The notes beneath the pieces are model-generated. The model had not been told where the DNA came from. It saw only the letters and a list, made by a program, of their open reading frames with translations, and searched no databases. From positions 62,001 to 126,000 of the forward strand of contig NZ_JAAXOQ010000010.1 of assembly GCF_012396015.1 (NCBI RefSeq): a stretch of DNA of 64,000 nt, written 5' to 3'. This document shows, piece by piece, positions 9,783 to 18,611 of the stretch. Position 1 is the stretch's first letter. Each line of letters starts with the position of its first letter. Position numbers and translations under genes: made by a program. This stretch comes from Tsukamurella spumae (GTDB lineage: Bacteria > Actinomycetota > Actinomycetes > Mycobacteriales > Mycobacteriaceae).

Positions 9783-10825
9783 AGGCCCACCAGCTCGAGG
9801 CCGGCGTCGATCATGGCGGCGGTCGCCTGCGGCGAGCTCATGAGCAGCGGTACCGCGGCGACCGGCAGGCCGGGGATGTCGACGGCCGCGTCGGCCCCGT
9901 TGTCGTTCGAGACCAGCCAGCCGTCCAGGATGCCGTTGCCGCTGCGCGCCCCGAAGTGCTCGCCGATGGCCTGCGCGCTGGTCTCGATCCCGAGGACCTC
10001 CAGGCAGCGATCGGCCATGCCGCGCAGGGGCGCCCCGCCGATGACGGGGGAGACGCCCACGATCTTCGCCCGCGTGGTGCGCAGCGCGGCGCGGATGCCG
10101 CCCACCGACAGGATCGCGCCGATCGAGACGATCGGGTTCGAGGGGGCGAGGAAGACCACGTCGGCGTCCTCGATCGCGGCGATCGCCGCCCGAGATGCCT
10201 GCGCCTTCCCGGATCCCGCGCCGTCGGCGCCGCCGACCTGCGCGAAGCCGAAGGTCTCGATGTCCGCGCGGTAGCGCACCCACCACTCCTGGAAGTGGAT
10301 GGCCTTCTTGGCGCCGTCCGTCGAATCCGGGTCGGTGACGACGACGTGCGTCTCGTGGCGGCCGTCGGTGGCGGGCAGCAGGCGGACTCCCGGCTGCCAG
10401 CGGTTGCACAGCGCGGCGGTGACATCCGTGAGCGAGTAACCGGAGCTGAGCATCTGTGTGCGGATCAGGTGCGTCGCCAGGTCGCGATCGCCGAGTCCGA
10501 ACCAGTCGGGATCGGCGCCGTACTTCGCCAGTTCCTCCTTGGCGTTCCAGGTCTCGCCCCGGTGCCCCCAGCCGCGCTCGGTGTCGATGCCGCCGCCGAG
10601 GGTGTACATGCACGTGTCCAGGTCGGGGCAGATCCGCACGCCGTGCATCCACGCGTCGTCGCCCACGTTCACCACGGCCGTCACCGTGTCGCCCCCGTTC
10701 CCGGGGGCACCGTCGGTGGGGGATGCGCCGTCCCGCTCGGGAAAGGGGGTGACCCCGAACCGTTCCCGCGCGCCCTCGAGGAATCGCGCTCCGCCGACAC
10801 CGCCCACGAGCACCGTCACCTTCAC
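9779..10825 (-). CDS. fbiA: phosphoenolpyruvate/2-phospholactate transferase FbiA (CofD)
   Basis: A 348-residue CofD-family enzyme that joins the Fo deazaflavin to an activated phosphoenolpyruvate (2-phospholactate in archaea) in F420 synthesis. The glycine-rich N-terminus [15 protein letters not shown] and the block [22 protein letters not shown] are family signatures. The minus-strand sequence TACCCT (10838-10833), then 7 nt, then GTG suggests a leaderless transcript starting at this codon. It heads the fbiA-fbiB-NUDIX operon. Confidence 0.95.
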   Translation of the reverse strand: MKVTVLVGGVGGARFLEGARERFGVTPFPERDGASPTDGAPGNGGDTVTAVVNVGDDAWMHGVRICPDLDTCMYTLGGGIDTERGWGHRGETWNAKEELAKYGADPDWFGLGDRDLATHLIRTQMLSSGYSLTDVTAALCNRWQPGVRLLPATDGRHETHVVVTDPDSTDGAKKAIHFQEWWVRYRADIETFGFAQVGGADGAGSGKAQASRAAIAAIEDADVVFLAPSNPIVSIGAILSVGGIRAALRTTRAKIVGVSPVIGGAPLRGMADRCLEVLGIETSAQAIGEHFGARSGNGILDGWLVSNDNGADAAVDIPGLPVAAVPLLMSSPQATAAMIDAGLELVGL

Positions 10826-11202
10826 CTCACCGAGGGTAGTGGTCGCCGCGCGGACGCGCCGCCGACGGGGTCGCGGGGCCCTCGGGCGCCCGGTGGGCGA
10901 TGACCTCGGAGGTTGGGGACCGAGGTGTTCCGAGTGGCATGATGGACGGTGCGGGGCGACCTCGGTCGCCGAGCCGGTCAGATCTGCGGAGTGTGACGCG
11001 GATTACATCTCAACCACGTGTCGAGGCCCGGGTTCGGGCCATCCAGGTGGTATTAGCTAATTTTCCGGTTCAGCTTGACGTGGCGGCTTTGCACGTGTGT
11101 AATCACAACCGTGTCATTCAGCGCGGCGTGATTGCTCGCGGCGGGCACATCGTGAAGAGAACCACCATCGAACACCACGAAAGCAACGAGGGAGGCGGGC
11201 CG
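10826..11202 (+). promoter_or_regulatory. fbiA / whiB2 intergenic region with whiB2 promoter
   Basis: A 377-bp gap. The fbiA leaderless promoter is at its left end. A good plus-strand promoter is TTGACG (11075-11080), 17 bp, TGTAAT (11098-11103). It predicts a start near 11110 and a leader of about 90 nt. TGTGTAATCACA (11097-11108) is a small inverted repeat laid over the -10 element and could be a regulator site. The rest of the gap shows no credible coding sequence, although a weak frame continues upstream of whiB2. Confidence 0.6.
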
Positions 11203-11529
11203 GTGACGATCGACGCTCATCGTGAACCGTTCGGAAGCTTCTCCGGTGGGTCCAGCCGTGCGCACCTGAGCCTGGTGCCCACGGGTTTCGAGGAGCTCTA
11301 CGAGGCTGTCGAGGACCAGTGGCAGGACCGCGCACTGTGCTCGCAGACGGATCCTGAGGCGTTCTTCCCCGAGAAGGGCGGCTCCACCCGCGAGGCCAAG
11401 CGCATCTGCCTGGGCTGCGAGGTGCGCAACGAGTGCCTCGAGTACGCACTGTCCAAGGACGAGCGCTTCGGCATCTGGGGCGGCCTGTCCGAGCGCGAGC
11501 GCCGCAAGCTCAAGCGCGGCATCATCTGA
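11203..11529 (+). CDS. whiB2: WhiB-family iron-sulfur regulator WhiB2
   Basis: A 108-residue WhiB protein, the essential division-linked member (WhmD in M. smegmatis). Four cluster-binding cysteines are at 46, 69, 72 and 78 (C, then CLGC and a CX5C spacing). The WhiB loop is GIWGG (90-94), and the basic C-terminus ERERRKLKRGII is nearly the mycobacterial WhiB2 sequence. The frame is open well upstream, but the GTG at 11203 has GGGAGGCGG just before it and gives a length near the family's. WhiB proteins bind the primary sigma factor and act on division genes. Convergent with the next gene, with only 9 bp between stops. Confidence 0.93.
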   Translation: MTIDAHREPFGSFSGGSSRAHLSLVPTGFEELYEAVEDQWQDRALCSQTDPEAFFPEKGGSTREAKRICLGCEVRNECLEYALSKDERFGIWGGLSERERRKLKRGII

Positions 11530-11538
11530 CCGTTCGGG

Positions 11539-12039
11539 TCAGAGCGCGTCGGGGCCGGCGAGCAGCGTCTCCTCGGTCACGCCGAGATACCCGCTGATCT
11601 GGTGAACCAGGATCGCGAGGATCTCCTCCAATAGATCGGCCTCCGTTTTGGCTCGCCGTTGTAGTGGGCGGCGGAACACGATCAACCGTGCGCGCGTGCG
11701 ATTGCCCCGTCGGTCGATGCCGGCGGGGACCATGCGCGCCAGCGGGATCGGCCCGTCGGCCTCCACCTCCTCGGGCCACGACACCGAGTCCGGGTCGTGC
11801 GGCAGGATCCCGGGCACGTCGTCCACCGCGATGTCGAGGTCCGTCAACCGCTCGTGCCAGAGCCCGTCGATCTCGGCGAAGGCGTCGAGGACCACCTCGT
11901 CGAAGCTCTGCGACCGGCTGCGGTGCGCCGGGAGCCCGCGTGGCACCAGGGGGCCGCGCAGGCCGTGTCCGCGCCGATCCCTCGCGACCCGGCGGCGCAA
12001 TTGCGCGCCGCTGTCCGACGCCGGTCTCCTCGCTCTCAT
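11539..12039 (-). CDS. metallopeptidase-family (zincin-like) protein, degenerate motif
   Basis: A 166-residue protein matching the small actinobacterial zincin-like family encoded next to whiB2 (Rv3259-type position). Recognisable parts are SFDEVVLDAFAEIDGLWHERLTDLDIAVDDVP and the C-terminal helix EEILAILVHQISGYLGVTEE. The helix where family members normally carry HExxH reads HQISGY (His146), so catalysis is doubtful. The first 40 residues are rich in arginine. I chose ATG 12039; the minus-strand TACACT at 12054-12049 makes a nearly leaderless transcript likely. Divergent from the DUF3499 gene. Confidence 0.75.
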   Translation of the reverse strand: MRARRPASDSGAQLRRRVARDRRGHGLRGPLVPRGLPAHRSRSQSFDEVVLDAFAEIDGLWHERLTDLDIAVDDVPGILPHDPDSVSWPEEVEADGPIPLARMVPAGIDRRGNRTRARLIVFRRPLQRRAKTEADLLEEILAILVHQISGYLGVTEETLLAGPDAL

Positions 12040-12141
12040 GATGCTCTCAGTGTAGGCGGAGGTCGCCGATCGAGGCCGTCGCGCACGGTCGTGCGGTGTG
12101 TCGGGAGCGCGCCCAACGGGCCACGGGTTAACCTTTCTCCT

Positions 12142-12615
12142 GTGAACTCCGTCCGTCAGTGCTGCCGCCCCGGCTGCAGGAACCACGCCGTGGCGACGCT
12201 GACGTTCGACTATCGCCAGTCGATCGCCGTGCTCGGCCCCCTGGGAACCACCGCCGAACCGCACGCGTGGGACCTCTGCGAGTTCCATGCCGGCCGCACC
12301 ACCGCGCCCCGCGGCTGGGAGATGCTCCGCAACCTGCCCACCTACAGTGCGGCTTCGGTGGGCAACACCGCCCTGGACGACGACCTGACCGCCCTGGCGG
12401 ACACCGTGCACGAGCGCGCCGCGCGCGATCGCGTCCGGATCGACCCGGCACCGTCGGACGGCCCGCTCCGGTCCCTCCCGTCCATCGGTGCCATGCGCCC
12501 CGTGCACGACGTGCCGCCCGCCCCGTCGGCTCCGCCCGGCAGCGGTGGTCCCAAGCACGCGGCCCCGACCGGCCGCCGCGGCCATCTCCGGGTGCTGCCG
12601 GACCCCGTCGACTGA
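12142..12615 (+). CDS. DUF3499-family protein
   Basis: A 157-residue protein of the conserved actinobacterial family that sits between whiB2 and manB (Rv3258-type). The N-terminus holds CCRPGC and, further on, CEFHA, a Cys/His set that could bind zinc. The C-terminal third is proline-rich and low in complexity. Its function is not known. TAACCT (12129-12134), exactly 7 nt, then GTG 12142 marks a leaderless start, which is why I chose this codon over longer alternatives. Confidence 0.85.
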   Translation: MNSVRQCCRPGCRNHAVATLTFDYRQSIAVLGPLGTTAEPHAWDLCEFHAGRTTAPRGWEMLRNLPTYSAASVGNTALDDDLTALADTVHERAARDRVRIDPAPSDGPLRSLPSIGAMRPVHDVPPAPSAPPGSGGPKHAAPTGRRGHLRVLPDPVD

Positions 12616-12722
12616 GAGTCGCCCGCGTCGGATGCCGGGCCCGGCCCGATTGCCGATAGGGTGGGGCGTCCGTTACGGGGGCCGCCGGGCTCCCGCACGC
12701 CGTTCACAGGAGGTCGTCGAGC

Positions 12723-14093
12723 GTGGTTCGAACGCTGGAGTCCGTGCAGGCCGTCATCAAGGCGTACGACGTCCGAGGCATCGTCGGAGAGCAGATCGAC
12801 GAGGCCTTCGTGCGCGACGTGGGCGCGGCCTTCGGCGCGCTGATCCGCGGCGAGGGCGCGACCGCCGCCGTGGTCGGCCACGACATGCGCGACTCCTCGC
12901 CCTCGCTGTCGGCCGCGTTCGCGGAGGGCGTCCTCGCCCAGGGCGTCGACGTCACCCTCATCGGCCTCGCCTCCACGGACGAGCTGTACTTCGCCTCCGG
13001 CCTGCTCGACCGGCCCGGCGCCATGTTCACCGCCTCTCACAACCCCGCGGCCTACAACGGCATCAAGCTGTGCCGGGCGGGCGCCAAGCCCGTCGGGCAG
13101 GAGACCGGGCTGCGCGTGATCACCGAGCAGGTCGCCAACGGCGTCCCGTCGTACGACGGTGCCGCCGGCCGCCTCACGGAGCGCGACGTGCTCGACGAGT
13201 ACGGCGCGTACCTGCGGGGCCTCGTCGACCTGTCGGGCTCGCGCCCGCTGCGCGTCGCGGTCGACGCCGGCAACGGGATGGGCGGGTTCACCGTGCCGTC
13301 CGTGCTGGGCCCCGTCGAGTCGCTCGACGTGCGCGCGCTGTACTTCGAGCTGGACGGCGACTTCCCCAACCACGAGGCGAACCCGCTGGACCCGAAGAAC
13401 CTCGTCGACCTGCAGCGGTTCGTGCTCGAGCAGGGTGCCGACATCGGCCTCGCGTTCGACGGTGACGCCGATCGCTGCTTCGTCGTCGACGAGAAGGGCG
13501 AGCCGGTCTCGCCGTCGGCCGTCACGGCGCTGGTCGCCGAGCGGGAACTGGCCCGGCACCCCGGTTCCACCGTGATCCACAACCTGATCACGTCCAAGGC
13601 GGTGCCGGAGATCATCGTCGAGAACGGCGGCACCCCGGTCCGCACCCGCGTGGGCCACTCGTTCATCAAGGCGCAGATGGCCGAGACCGGTGCCGTCTTC
13701 GGCGGAGAGCACTCCGCGCACTACTACTTCCGCGACTTCTGGGGCGCCGACTCCGGGATGCTCGCGGCGATGCACGTGCTGGCCGCGCTCGGCGAACAGG
13801 ACAAGCCGCTCTCGGACCTGATGGGGGTCTACGACCGGTACGCCGCATCGGGCGAGATCAACTCGACGGTGGCTGACCAGGCGGAGCGCACGCGCGCCGT
13901 ACTCGATGCTTTCGCAGACGAAATCCGGAGCACCGATGAACTGGACGGCGTGACGGTACAGTTGGTTTCGGGCGCCTGGTTCAACCTTCGCGCCTCCAAT
14001 ACGGAGCCGCTGCTCCGGCTGAACGTCGAAGCCGCGACACCGGACGAGGTGCGCGCACTGACCGAGCGGATCCTGGCGATCGTACGTGCCTGA
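12723..14093 (+). CDS. manB: phosphomannomutase/phosphoglucomutase ManB
   Basis: A 456-residue alpha-D-phosphohexomutase that interconverts mannose-6-phosphate and mannose-1-phosphate for GDP-mannose, the donor for mannosylated lipids and lipoglycans. The phospho-serine loop TASHNP (Ser105), metal loop DGDADR (246-251), sugar loop GGEHSAHYYF and phosphate loop RASNTEP are all intact. AGGAGG at 12708-12713 supports the GTG start. It leads a three-gene run with the SIS-domain gene and manA, all overlapping or nearly so. Confidence 0.95.
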   Translation: MVRTLESVQAVIKAYDVRGIVGEQIDEAFVRDVGAAFGALIRGEGATAAVVGHDMRDSSPSLSAAFAEGVLAQGVDVTLIGLASTDELYFASGLLDRPGAMFTASHNPAAYNGIKLCRAGAKPVGQETGLRVITEQVANGVPSYDGAAGRLTERDVLDEYGAYLRGLVDLSGSRPLRVAVDAGNGMGGFTVPSVLGPVESLDVRALYFELDGDFPNHEANPLDPKNLVDLQRFVLEQGADIGLAFDGDADRCFVVDEKGEPVSPSAVTALVAERELARHPGSTVIHNLITSKAVPEIIVENGGTPVRTRVGHSFIKAQMAETGAVFGGEHSAHYYFRDFWGADSGMLAAMHVLAALGEQDKPLSDLMGVYDRYAASGEINSTVADQAERTRAVLDAFADEIRSTDELDGVTVQLVSGAWFNLRASNTEPLLRLNVEAATPDEVRALTERILAIVRA

Positions 14094-14127
14094 TCGCGCT
14101 GTCGCGCTGCTGGGACGGGAGGAAGCC

Positions 14128-15255
14128 GTGACCGAGATCATCGGTGCCGGAAGCGGACCGAACGGGCTCACCGATCTCGATGATCCGGCGGGTCTGATCG
14201 CGGCCGACGTGGGCGGACATCTGCGGGCCGCGGCCCTGGCGGGCGCGCAGGCGCGCGCCGTGGCCGCCGCCGTCGACGAGGGTGCCCTCGACCCGCTCGA
14301 CGGCATCGCCCCGCGCGCGGTCGTCGTGGTGTGCGGGGCAGGTCCGGCCGCCGCCGCGGCCGGGTTCGTCGAGGCGCTGACCGCCGGCCGGTTCGACGTG
14401 CCGCTCGTGCGCTCGACCGAACTGCCGCCCTGGGTGGGCGCACTCGACGTGGTCGTGGTCTGCGGGTTCGACGCGGGAGACTTGGTGCTGGCGCGCGCGA
14501 TCGCCGTGGCCTCGCGGCGCGGCGCGACCGTCGTCGTCGCTGTTCCGCTCGAGGGCCCGGTCGCCGAGGCCGCGGCGGGGCGCACCGTCGACCTCTCGCC
14601 CCGCCTGCGCGTGCCGGAGCGCTTCGGCTTCATCGGTGTCGCCGCGGCCCTGCTCGCGGTGCTCGGCCGGATCGCCGGTATCGACCGGTCGGCCGCGCCG
14701 GGCGAGGGCTTCCTGTTCGCCCTCGCCGACACGCTCGACGACGAGGCGCTGCGCGGCGCACCCGACCGCGACGTCGAGTCCAACCCCGCGAAGCGACTGG
14801 CGGCGCGGATGGCGGGCCGCCGGATCGCGCTGACCGCGGACACGGCCGCGGGGCTCGCGGTGGCCGAACACGCGGCCTCCCAGGCGCTGACCCTGGGCGG
14901 TCAGGTGGTCGCCGCGGTCGGCCTCGCCGATGTCGAGCTGGCCGTGCCGGAACTGGCCGCGGCACCGCGGGGCGGCGCGCTGAGCGGGTCGGACGCGCTC
15001 TTCCACGACCCGTTCCTGGACGGCCCGGCCGCGCAGACGCCGCTGCGGGTCCTGGTGGTCACCATCGAGGAGCGCGCGCCCATGGTGCAGGCCCGGCTGC
15101 GTGCCCTGCCCGACGTGGAGCCGCTGCCCGTGGACGAGGGGGCGCGTCGCGCGCCCGACACGGCGGGCCCGCGCGCCGATGCGCAGGAGCTGCTGGCGCT
15201 CGCGGTACGGTTCGATCTCGCGTCGGTCTACCGGCGCCTGACGGGAGAGGCGTGA
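14128..15255 (+). CDS. SIS-domain, phosphoglucose/mannose isomerase-like protein
   Basis: About 375 residues, with two alanine-rich sugar-isomerase (SIS) subdomains (RAVVVVCGAGPAAAAAG; DVVVVCGFDAGDLVLARAIA). This is the actinobacterial conserved protein found between manB and manA (Rv3256-type, sometimes labelled TobH). The fold suggests a phosphosugar isomerase or a sugar-phosphate-sensing role, but no activity can be assigned. I prefer GTG 14128 because GGGAGGA lies 5 nt upstream; a GTG at 14086 in the same frame overlaps the manB stop and is an alternative. The stop overlaps the manA ATG by one base (TGATG). Confidence 0.8.
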   Translation: MTEIIGAGSGPNGLTDLDDPAGLIAADVGGHLRAAALAGAQARAVAAAVDEGALDPLDGIAPRAVVVVCGAGPAAAAAGFVEALTAGRFDVPLVRSTELPPWVGALDVVVVCGFDAGDLVLARAIAVASRRGATVVVAVPLEGPVAEAAAGRTVDLSPRLRVPERFGFIGVAAALLAVLGRIAGIDRSAAPGEGFLFALADTLDDEALRGAPDRDVESNPAKRLAARMAGRRIALTADTAAGLAVAEHAASQALTLGGQVVAAVGLADVELAVPELAAAPRGGALSGSDALFHDPFLDGPAAQTPLRVLVVTIEERAPMVQARLRALPDVEPLPVDEGARRAPDTAGPRADAQELLALAVRFDLASVYRRLTGEA

Positions 15256-16496
15256 TGGAGCGGATCGAGGGTGTCGTCCGCCCGTACGCATGGGGCTCGC
15301 GGACCGTCCTGGCGACCATGCAGGGCAGGTCCGTTCCGTCGAACCATCCCGAGGCGGAGCTGTGGTTCGGGGCGCACCCCGCGGACCCGGCCACGCTGTA
15401 CGACGGTGCCGGCGACGGGTCCGGCGGCGATCTGCTGTCCGCCATCGGCGCCGACCTGGACGGACAGCTCGGGGCCGCGTGCCGCGCCGAGTTCGGGGAC
15501 CGGCTGCCCTACCTGGTGAAGGTGCTCGCCGCCGACGAGCCGCTCTCGCTGCAGGCGCACCCGTCACGGGAGCAGGCCGAGGAGGGCTTCGCCCGGGAGA
15601 ACGCCGCGGGCATCCCGCTGGACGCGCCCGAACGCAACTACCGCGATGCCGCGCACAAGCCCGAGGTCGTCATCGCGCTCAGCCGGTTCGAGGCGCTCGC
15701 CGGCTTCCGGGACCCGGCCGTCACCGTCGAACTGCTGCGCGTGCTGGCCGTCCCCGAGCTGGACGGCTACCTGGGCCTACTCGCCGGCCAACCGGACTCG
15801 CAGGGCCTGCGCGCCCTGGTGACCACGTGGATCACGCTGCCGCAGCCCGCGCTCGCGGTGCTCGTGCCCGCGGTGCTCGCCGGGTGCGTGCGCTACCTGG
15901 AGAGCGGCGCGTCCGCGTTCAAGGGCGAGGCGGAACTCGCATTGACGCTGGGGGAGCGGTACCCCGACGATGCCGGTGTCCTGGCCGCGCTGCTGCTCAA
16001 CCGGATCGTCCTGGAGCCGGGGCAGGCGCTGTACCTCGCGGCCGGCAACCTGCACGCGTACATCAACGGGGTCGCCGTCGAGGTCATGGCGAACTCGGAC
16101 AACGTGCTGCGCGGTGGCCTCACGCCCAAGCACGTCGACGTGCCGGAGCTGCTGCGCGTGCTGGACTTCACGCCGCGCGCACCGTCGGACCTGGCGCCCC
16201 GCACCTCGACCGTCGGGCCCGAGGTGATCTTCTCCACGCCGGCGCCCGAGTTCCGGGTCTCCCGCGTGCGACTCGACGGGACGGCGCTCAAGCGCGCCGC
16301 GTCGGTGGAGCTGGACGCACGCGGCCCGCAGCTGCTCGTGGTCACGTCGGGGACGGTGACGGTGCGCAGTGCGGGCCGGGTGATCGATGTCCCGGCGGGC
16401 AGCGGCCTGTGGATGGCCGCGTCCGATCCGGGCGTGGTGGTCAGCGCGCACTCACCGGCGGCGGAGTTCTTCCGGACGCTGGTGGGCGGGCACTGA
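15255..16496 (+). CDS. manA: mannose-6-phosphate isomerase, class I, ManA
   Basis: A 413-residue zinc enzyme converting fructose-6-phosphate to mannose-6-phosphate, the entry to the mannose branch completed by ManB. The type I motifs are visible: YAWGSRT, LPYLVKVLAADEPLSLQAHPS (Gln and His zinc ligands), HKPEVVIAL, and AGNLHAYINGVAVEVMANSDNVLRGGLTPKHVDV. Full length. Its start overlaps the preceding stop by one base, so the three genes are one translational unit. A strong hairpin follows 8 bp after the stop. Confidence 0.96.
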   Translation: MERIEGVVRPYAWGSRTVLATMQGRSVPSNHPEAELWFGAHPADPATLYDGAGDGSGGDLLSAIGADLDGQLGAACRAEFGDRLPYLVKVLAADEPLSLQAHPSREQAEEGFARENAAGIPLDAPERNYRDAAHKPEVVIALSRFEALAGFRDPAVTVELLRVLAVPELDGYLGLLAGQPDSQGLRALVTTWITLPQPALAVLVPAVLAGCVRYLESGASAFKGEAELALTLGERYPDDAGVLAALLLNRIVLEPGQALYLAAGNLHAYINGVAVEVMANSDNVLRGGLTPKHVDVPELLRVLDFTPRAPSDLAPRTSTVGPEVIFSTPAPEFRVSRVRLDGTALKRAASVELDARGPQLLVVTSGTVTVRSAGRVIDVPAGSGLWMAASDPGVVVSAHSPAAEFFRTLVGGH

Positions 16497-16503
16497 GCCG
16501 ACT

Positions 16504-16525
16504 GATCGCCCCCGATGGGGCGATC
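16504..16525. terminator. bidirectional hairpin between manA and antitoxin gene
   Basis: A perfect 9-bp stem GATCGCCCC / GGGGCGATC with a 4-nt loop lies exactly between two convergent stops. It has no T-tract; on the plus strand it is followed by nine G. Actinobacterial terminators often lack the U-tract, so a shared terminator is the likely role. Confidence 0.65.
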
Positions 16526-16534
16526 GGGGGGGGG

Positions 16535-16738
16535 CTAGACGCCGCCGAGGTTCTCGTAGAAGGTCTCGGGGATGTCGAAGGTCTGCATGTTGGACACGGC
16601 GACGGTCTCCGGCTGGGCCTTGCTGAGCACGGCGAGCGGCTTGCCGTCGCGCGTGAGCAGCACATCGTCTCCACCCTCGACGATGCTGAGGAGCTGAGCG
16701 ACGGTCTGGTCCGTGGTGTGCGCGAAAGTCTTGGTCAT
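16535..16738 (-). CDS. Phd/YefM-type antitoxin-like protein (orphan)
   Basis: A 67-residue protein with the Phd/YefM core, in which a short N-terminal strand and helix (TVAQLLSIVEGGDDVLLTRDG) lead to KPLAVLS, the hallmark of this antitoxin fold. No toxin-sized gene follows or precedes it on this strand, so it is an orphan antitoxin or a small DNA-binding regulator. The TAG stop directly abuts a run of nine G. An in-frame extension upstream would cross the inverted repeat at 16755-16799, so I take ATG 16738. Confidence 0.72.
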   Translation of the reverse strand: MTKTFAHTTDQTVAQLLSIVEGGDDVLLTRDGKPLAVLSKAQPETVAVSNMQTFDIPETFYENLGGV

Positions 16739-16754
16739 AGGGCCGACGGTAAGC

Positions 16755-16799
16755 GTTACTCGCCGGTACGCCAACAGGATTCGACTACCGGCGAGTAAC
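16755..16799. promoter_or_regulatory. perfect 14-bp inverted repeat, candidate operator
   Basis: GTTACTCGCCGGTA (16755-16768) and its exact reverse complement TACCGGCGAGTAAC (16786-16799) are separated by 17 bp. Each arm is itself nearly palindromic (TTACTCGCCGGTA), as TetR-family sites in actinobacteria often are. A third related piece, ACCGGCCGGTAA, follows at about 16801-16812. The element lies between the divergent antitoxin and permease genes, so it may bind the antitoxin or an unlinked regulator. Confidence 0.6.
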
Positions 16800-16931
16800 A
16801 CCGGCCGGTAATGTCGACCGGAGCTGCGCACGGACCGGTGTCCGCTTGTGTCCGAAATGCTTCGCGGAGAGCAGCGGTGGTGTTTGATGAGTCGTCACAC
16901 CGTCCCACAACGACGAACACAGGAGCACCGG

Positions 16932-18428
16932 ATGGCAAACCCACTGTTGCGTACGAAATCGGTGGAGCAGTCCATCGCCGATACCGAGGTCGTCGGCACC
17001 CGGCTGAAGAAGCAGCTGACCGCGTGGGACCTGACGATCTTCGGCGTCGCCGTCGTCGTGGGTGCTGGCATCTTCACGATCGGCGCGTCGACCGCCGGTG
17101 ACTACTCGGGCCCGGCGGTCACGGTGTCGTTCGTCATCGCCGCGATCGCCTGTGGTCTCGCGGCCCTCTGCTACGCGGAGTTCGCGTCGACGGTGCCCGT
17201 CGCCGGCTCGGCGTACACCTTCTCGTACGCCACGTTCGGCGAATTCGTCGCCTGGATCATCGGCTGGGACCTGGTGCTGGAGTTCTCCATCGCCGCCGCC
17301 GCCGTGGCCAGCGGCTGGTCGAGCTATCTCGGCACCGTCTTCCACACCGGTCCGGCGGTGTTCCACCTCGGTGGCTTCAAGGTCGACTGGGGCGCGATGC
17401 TCATCGTCGGAGTGCTGACGGTACTGCTGACCTTCGGTGCCAAGGTCTCCTCGCGGGTCTCCGCAGTGATCACGGCGATCAAGGTCGCGGTCGTGCTGCT
17501 CGTGATCGCGGTCGGAGCTTTCTATATCAAGGGTTCCAACTACACCCCGTTCGTGCCCGAATCGGTTCCGGGTAAGAGCGAGGGGGTGAGCTGGACGTCC
17601 ACGCTGTTCCAGGCGCTCGCAGGCAGCAGCTCGTCCTACGGCTGGTACGGCGTGCTCGCCGGCGCCGGCATCGTCTTCTTCGCGTTCATCGGCTTCGACA
17701 TCGTCGCCACCTCCGCGGAGGAGACGGTGAATCCGCAGCGCGACGTGCCCCGCGGCATCATGGGCTCGCTCGCGATCGTCACCGTGCTCTACATCGCCGT
17801 CACCGTGGTCGTGACCGGCATGGCGAGCTACAAGGACCTCGCGACCAGCGCGGGCGACGGTTCCGGGAAGAACCTGGCGTACGCGTTCAAGCTCAACGGC
17901 GTCGACTGGGCCGCCACGATCATCTCCATCGGCGCTCTCGCCGGCCTGACCACCGTGGTCATGGTGTTGCTCATGGGCCAGAACCGCGTGCTCTTCGCGA
18001 TGGCCCGCGACGGCCTGCTGCCCCGTCAGCTCGCCAAGACCTCCGACCGGGGTGTGCCGGTGCGGATCTCGGTGGGCGTCGGCATCGTGGTCGCGATCTT
18101 CGCCGGGCTCATTCCGCTGAGCGAGCTCGCCGAGCTGATCAACATCGGCACGCTGTTCGCCTTCGTCCTGGTGTCGGTGGGCGTGGTGGTCCTGCGCAGG
18201 AAGCGCCCGGATCTCAAGCGCGGCTTCCGCGCGCCGTTGGTGCCGCTGGTGCCGATCCTGTCGGTGGTCGCCTGCGGGTGGCTGATGCTCAACCTGTCGC
18301 TCGAGACCTGGTTCCGGTTCCTGTGCTGGATGGTGCTCGGCGTGGTCGTCTACTTCCTGTACTCGATGAACCACTCGCTGGTCGGGAAGCGGGCGCGCGG
18401 CGAGGTCATCGAGTCGCTCGCCGATTGA
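16932..18428 (+). CDS. APC-superfamily cationic amino-acid permease
   Basis: A 498-residue transporter with about twelve to fourteen hydrophobic helices. It starts with the CAT-type N-terminus LKKQLTAWDLTIFGVAVVVGAGIFTIGAS and has the APC glycine/proline signature in helix 1, FAFIGFDIVATSAEETVNPQRDVPRGI in the middle, and GQNRVLFAMARDGLLP further on. It probably imports arginine, lysine or similar amino acids by proton-coupled exchange. AGGAG at 16921-16925 fixes ATG 16932. A strong hairpin terminator follows. Confidence 0.9.
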   Translation: MANPLLRTKSVEQSIADTEVVGTRLKKQLTAWDLTIFGVAVVVGAGIFTIGASTAGDYSGPAVTVSFVIAAIACGLAALCYAEFASTVPVAGSAYTFSYATFGEFVAWIIGWDLVLEFSIAAAAVASGWSSYLGTVFHTGPAVFHLGGFKVDWGAMLIVGVLTVLLTFGAKVSSRVSAVITAIKVAVVLLVIAVGAFYIKGSNYTPFVPESVPGKSEGVSWTSTLFQALAGSSSSYGWYGVLAGAGIVFFAFIGFDIVATSAEETVNPQRDVPRGIMGSLAIVTVLYIAVTVVVTGMASYKDLATSAGDGSGKNLAYAFKLNGVDWAATIISIGALAGLTTVVMVLLMGQNRVLFAMARDGLLPRQLAKTSDRGVPVRISVGVGIVVAIFAGLIPLSELAELINIGTLFAFVLVSVGVVVLRRKRPDLKRGFRAPLVPLVPILSVVACGWLMLNLSLETWFRFLCWMVLGVVVYFLYSMNHSLVGKRARGEVIESLAD

Positions 18429-18441
18429 TCATCTGCTCTGG

Positions 18442-18474
18442 ACCGGGGTCGACGCAGCGCGCGTCGGCCCCGGT
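18442..18474 (+). terminator. hairpin terminator after the permease
   Basis: A 14-bp stem, ACCGGGGTCGACGC against GCGTCGGCCCCGGT, with one G-U pair and a 5-nt loop, starting 13 bp after the permease stop. No T-tract. Confidence 0.7.
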
Positions 18475-18572
18475 TCTGCGTTGGTGGACGTTCGCGTCGG
18501 CGCGGATGTTTCCGCGCCACGAGTGCAGGACGCGCGAATGCGTGGGCGCTTCGGTGGGCGCTCTCTCCGATT

Positions 18573-18603
18573 CTGTCCGGGTCGGACAGGTGCGGCGTAC
18601 GAT
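18573..18603 (+). promoter_or_regulatory. promoter with palindrome ahead of the SMI1/KNR4 gene
   Basis: The inverted repeat CTGTCCG-GGT-CGGACAG (18573-18589) lies where the -35 box would be. TACGAT (18598-18603) follows, then 8 nt and the GTG start, so the transcript is probably leaderless. The palindrome is well placed for repression of this gene. Confidence 0.55.
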
Positions 18604-18611
18604 TCAGAATC

